From Streptomyces sp. NBC_01304 (GTDB lineage: Bacteria; Actinomycetota; Actinomycetes; Streptomycetales; Streptomycetaceae): a stretch of 64,000 bases of DNA. Below are positions 62,740-64,000 of the stretch, piece after piece. Below the pieces are notes generated by a model. It ran no database searches. It worked only from the letters and a program-made list of their open reading frames with translations, and was not told the DNA's origin. The number at the start of each line of letters is the position of its first letter. Within the stretch, counting starts at the first letter, position 1. The DNA lies in contig NZ_CP109055.1 of NCBI RefSeq assembly GCF_035975855.1, positions 4,836,001 through 4,900,000 of the forward strand, read 5' to 3'. Position numbers and translations under genes: made by a program.

Positions 62740-62745
62740 GTTCCC

Positions 62746-63546
62746 ATGTCCCACACCGCTCACATACCCAGCCACCGGAAGCCCCGCCCGCAGCGCACCA
62801 CGAAGCTGCGCGCCGGAGTTGCCGGTGGCGTCCTCAGCACCCTCGCGGTGGCCGGCACCACCGGAGCTGCCCACGCGGCCGAGCCGGTGACCGAGACCAT
62901 CGAAATGCCCACGCTCACCACGGAGCTGGCGACGAAGGTCGCCGCCACGGCGGACGCCACCCAGCAGGCCGCCGACACCTACCAGCTGCAGGCCGAGCAG
63001 GACGCCGCAGCCGCGCAGGCCGCCAAGGACGCCAAGAAGGCCAAGGCGAAGGCCGAGGCCAAGGAGAAGGCCGAGAAGGCCGCCAAGAAGCGCGCCGCCG
63101 AGGAGCGGGCCGCCCGCTCCGCCGAGCGCACGACGCTCAGCGCCTCCGGCTCCTCCGCCTCCGCCTCCGCACAGTCGGTCGCCCCGGCCAGCGGCAGCGT
63201 CGGCACGGTCATCAGCTTCCTCAAGGCGCAGCTCGGCGACGCCTACGTGATGGGCGCCTCCGGCCCCAACGCGTGGGACTGCTCCAGCCTGGTGCAGGCC
63301 GCGTTCAAGCAGGCGGGCGTGGACCTTCCGCGCGTCTCGCAGGACCAGTCGGTCGCCGGCACCCCGGTCTCGCTGTCCAACGTCCAGGTCGGCGACATCC
63401 TTTACTGGGGTGGCGCGGGCTCCGCGTACCACGTCGGTGTCTACGTCGGCAACGGCCAGTACCTGGACGCCGCGAACCCCTCCAAGGGCGTCGTGATCCA
63501 GGACCTGTCGGGCTACCCCGCCTCCGGCGCCGTGCGCGTTCTCTGA
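62746..63546 (+). CDS. Secreted NlpC/P60 peptidoglycan hydrolase
   Basis: Cell-wall endopeptidase, 266 residues. The signal peptide covers about 1-43 (TTKLRAGVAGGVLSTLAVA, cleavage after AAHA). A coiled-coil/Ala-Lys-rich linker covers about 60-125 (AKDAKKAKAKAEAKEKAEKA) and is followed by a Ser-rich spacer. The NlpC/P60 catalytic domain runs from about 147 to the end, with Cys179 in NAWDCSSLVQ and His229 in AYHVGVYVG. Likely cleaves stem peptides during growth or spore germination. Start chosen at ATG 62746 because upstream in-frame sequence is not signal-like. Confidence 0.92.
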   Translation: MSHTAHIPSHRKPRPQRTTKLRAGVAGGVLSTLAVAGTTGAAHAAEPVTETIEMPTLTTELATKVAATADATQQAADTYQLQAEQDAAAAQAAKDAKKAKAKAEAKEKAEKAAKKRAAEERAARSAERTTLSASGSSASASAQSVAPASGSVGTVISFLKAQLGDAYVMGASGPNAWDCSSLVQAAFKQAGVDLPRVSQDQSVAGTPVSLSNVQVGDILYWGGAGSAYHVGVYVGNGQYLDAANPSKGVVIQDLSGYPASGAVRVL

Positions 63547-63565
63547 CGCACCGCCGCCAACGGCT

Positions 63566-63603
63566 CATGGGCCGCTGCTCCCTCGGGGGAGCAGCGGCCC
63601 ATG
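63566..63603. terminator. Bidirectional terminator between NlpC/P60 and cupin genes
   Basis: Perfect 17-bp stem beginning CATGGGCCGCTGCTCCC with a TCGG loop, 20 nt after the NlpC stop and 9 nt beyond the convergent cupin stop. Confidence 0.85.
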
Positions 63604-63611
63604 CCGTTTCC

Positions 63612-63974
63612 TCAGGCCCCGCTCACGGCCGCCCGGGTCAGCGGGCCGCCCGCGTCGCCGGTGTTGAGGGTCCCGGCAGGCTCCAGGAGCAGGATCGAGG
63701 TCTCCTCCTCGGCGAGGGGACAGTGCTCGACGCCCTTCGGGACGACGTACAGCTCACCGGGGCCCAGCTCCACGTCCCCGTCGCGGAGCTGGATGGTGAG
63801 GCGGCCCGCGACGACGAGGAAGAGCTCGTCGGTGTCCTCGTGGCGGTGCCAGACGAACTCGCCCTCGAGCTTGGCGACTTTGACCTCGTAGTCGTTCACG
63901 GTGGCGATCGTGCGCTGGGCGAAGTGCTCGGTGACCTGGGCCAGCTGCTCTGCGACATTCACGGCGTTGTTCAT
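63612..63974 (-). CDS. Cupin-domain protein
   Basis: Single-domain beta-barrel cupin, 120 residues from ATG 63972-63974 (MNNAVNVAEQL). Motif 1 is FVWHRHEDTDELFLVVAG (His, His, Glu ligands) and motif 2 LGPGELYVVPKGVEHCPLA (His). It may bind a metal and act as a small isomerase or sugar-binding protein. Function unknown. An in-frame ATG at 63998, on the window edge, would add 8 residues. Neither start shows a ribosome site within the window, so the true start could lie outside. Confidence 0.8.
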   Translation of the reverse strand: MNNAVNVAEQLAQVTEHFAQRTIATVNDYEVKVAKLEGEFVWHRHEDTDELFLVVAGRLTIQLRDGDVELGPGELYVVPKGVEHCPLAEEETSILLLEPAGTLNTGDAGGPLTRAAVSGA

Positions 63975-64000
63975 GAAGTGAGCGTGCCGCGCGGGCATGG

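Larger units (their letters stand above)
61891..62745. other. 855-bp intergenic regulatory stretch
   Basis: No convincing gene on either strand. It separates divergent nuoA and the NlpC/P60 gene and holds a Rex-type operator (61986-62001), a GTCACC/GGTGAC inverted repeat (62143-62157), an imperfect palindrome GACCT/AGGTC (62544-62564), a 7-bp-arm inverted repeat (62625-62647) and a possible extracytoplasmic-sigma promoter (62714-62739). A 127-codon open frame at 62114-62497 lacks a ribosome site and any recognisable domain. Confidence 0.6.

Noticed and set aside
62500..62745. c-di-AMP (ydaO) riboswitch upstream of the NlpC/P60 gene
   Set aside because: Expected because such genes often have one, but the conserved G-rich core elements are not visible.

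Overview
The window reads as a Streptomyces chromosome, or that of a very close relative. The DNA is very GC-rich, GTG starts are frequent, the genes are tightly coupled, and a secreted metallo-aminopeptidase nearly matches the Streptomyces griseus enzyme. Two copies of the intergenic TCAAACGCCGGA-type repeat common in that genus are also present. The gene order resembles, from memory and unchecked, the region around the two nuo loci of S. coelicolor. I found no rRNA, tRNA, CRISPR array, insertion sequence or prophage.

Layout. At 1-2944 lie a 5'-truncated amino-acid permease, a GNAT acetyltransferase, YccF and HtpX. At 3210-13386 (minus strand) is a reduced complex I operon, nuoA2-B2-C2-H2-I2-J2-K2-L2-M2-N2. 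It has no D, E, F or G subunit, and several of its subunits carry repeat-rich tails. Divergent from it at 13583-20694 (plus) are two tandem sensor histidine kinases, one NarL-type response regulator and korAB (2-oxoglutarate:ferredoxin oxidoreductase). The stretch 20784-31718 is accessory: an HxlR regulator with a divergent NAD(P)H:quinone-reductase-like gene, RarD, an unrecognised membrane protein, a CGNR regulator divergent from a glyoxalase-like gene, the aminopeptidase, an FMN reductase, a lipoprotein, an ABC exporter and a LolA-like protein. At 32034-43699 lie a CHRD/DUF3455 secreted protein, a long-chain polyprenyl diphosphate synthase, a POT peptide transporter, a CocE/NonD hydrolase, a HAD phosphatase, a flavin oxidoreductase/ATP-grasp pair, fumarylacetoacetase and an Uma2 protein. 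RecQ follows at 43725-45623. The complete 14-gene nuoA-N operon fills 45827-61890 (minus). After an 855-bp regulatory stretch come a secreted NlpC/P60 hydrolase and a cupin.

How the genes work together. The main nuo operon encodes the standard NADH:menaquinone proton pump. A near-consensus Rex (NADH/NAD+ sensor) operator sits upstream of nuoA. The polyprenyl synthase may supply the quinone side chain. The second cluster keeps the proton-pumping subunits, the N2 cluster subunit NuoB and the two-[4Fe-4S] subunit NuoI, but lacks the NADH module and also NuoD. Since korAB, which reduces ferredoxin, lies next to it, one hypothesis is a ferredoxin-driven complex I variant that borrows NuoD or a substitute. 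The kinase/regulator genes between the two could coordinate them. This is inference.

Regulatory DNA stands out. Besides the Rex site there are a perfect TGTGA-N6-TCACA Crp-type site upstream of the CHRD gene, a palindrome between HxlR and its divergent target, and a palindromic bidirectional promoter giving two apparently leaderless genes at about 25.13 kb. There are also eleven strong hairpin terminators, and several short tandem repeats lie at or beside gene 3' ends.
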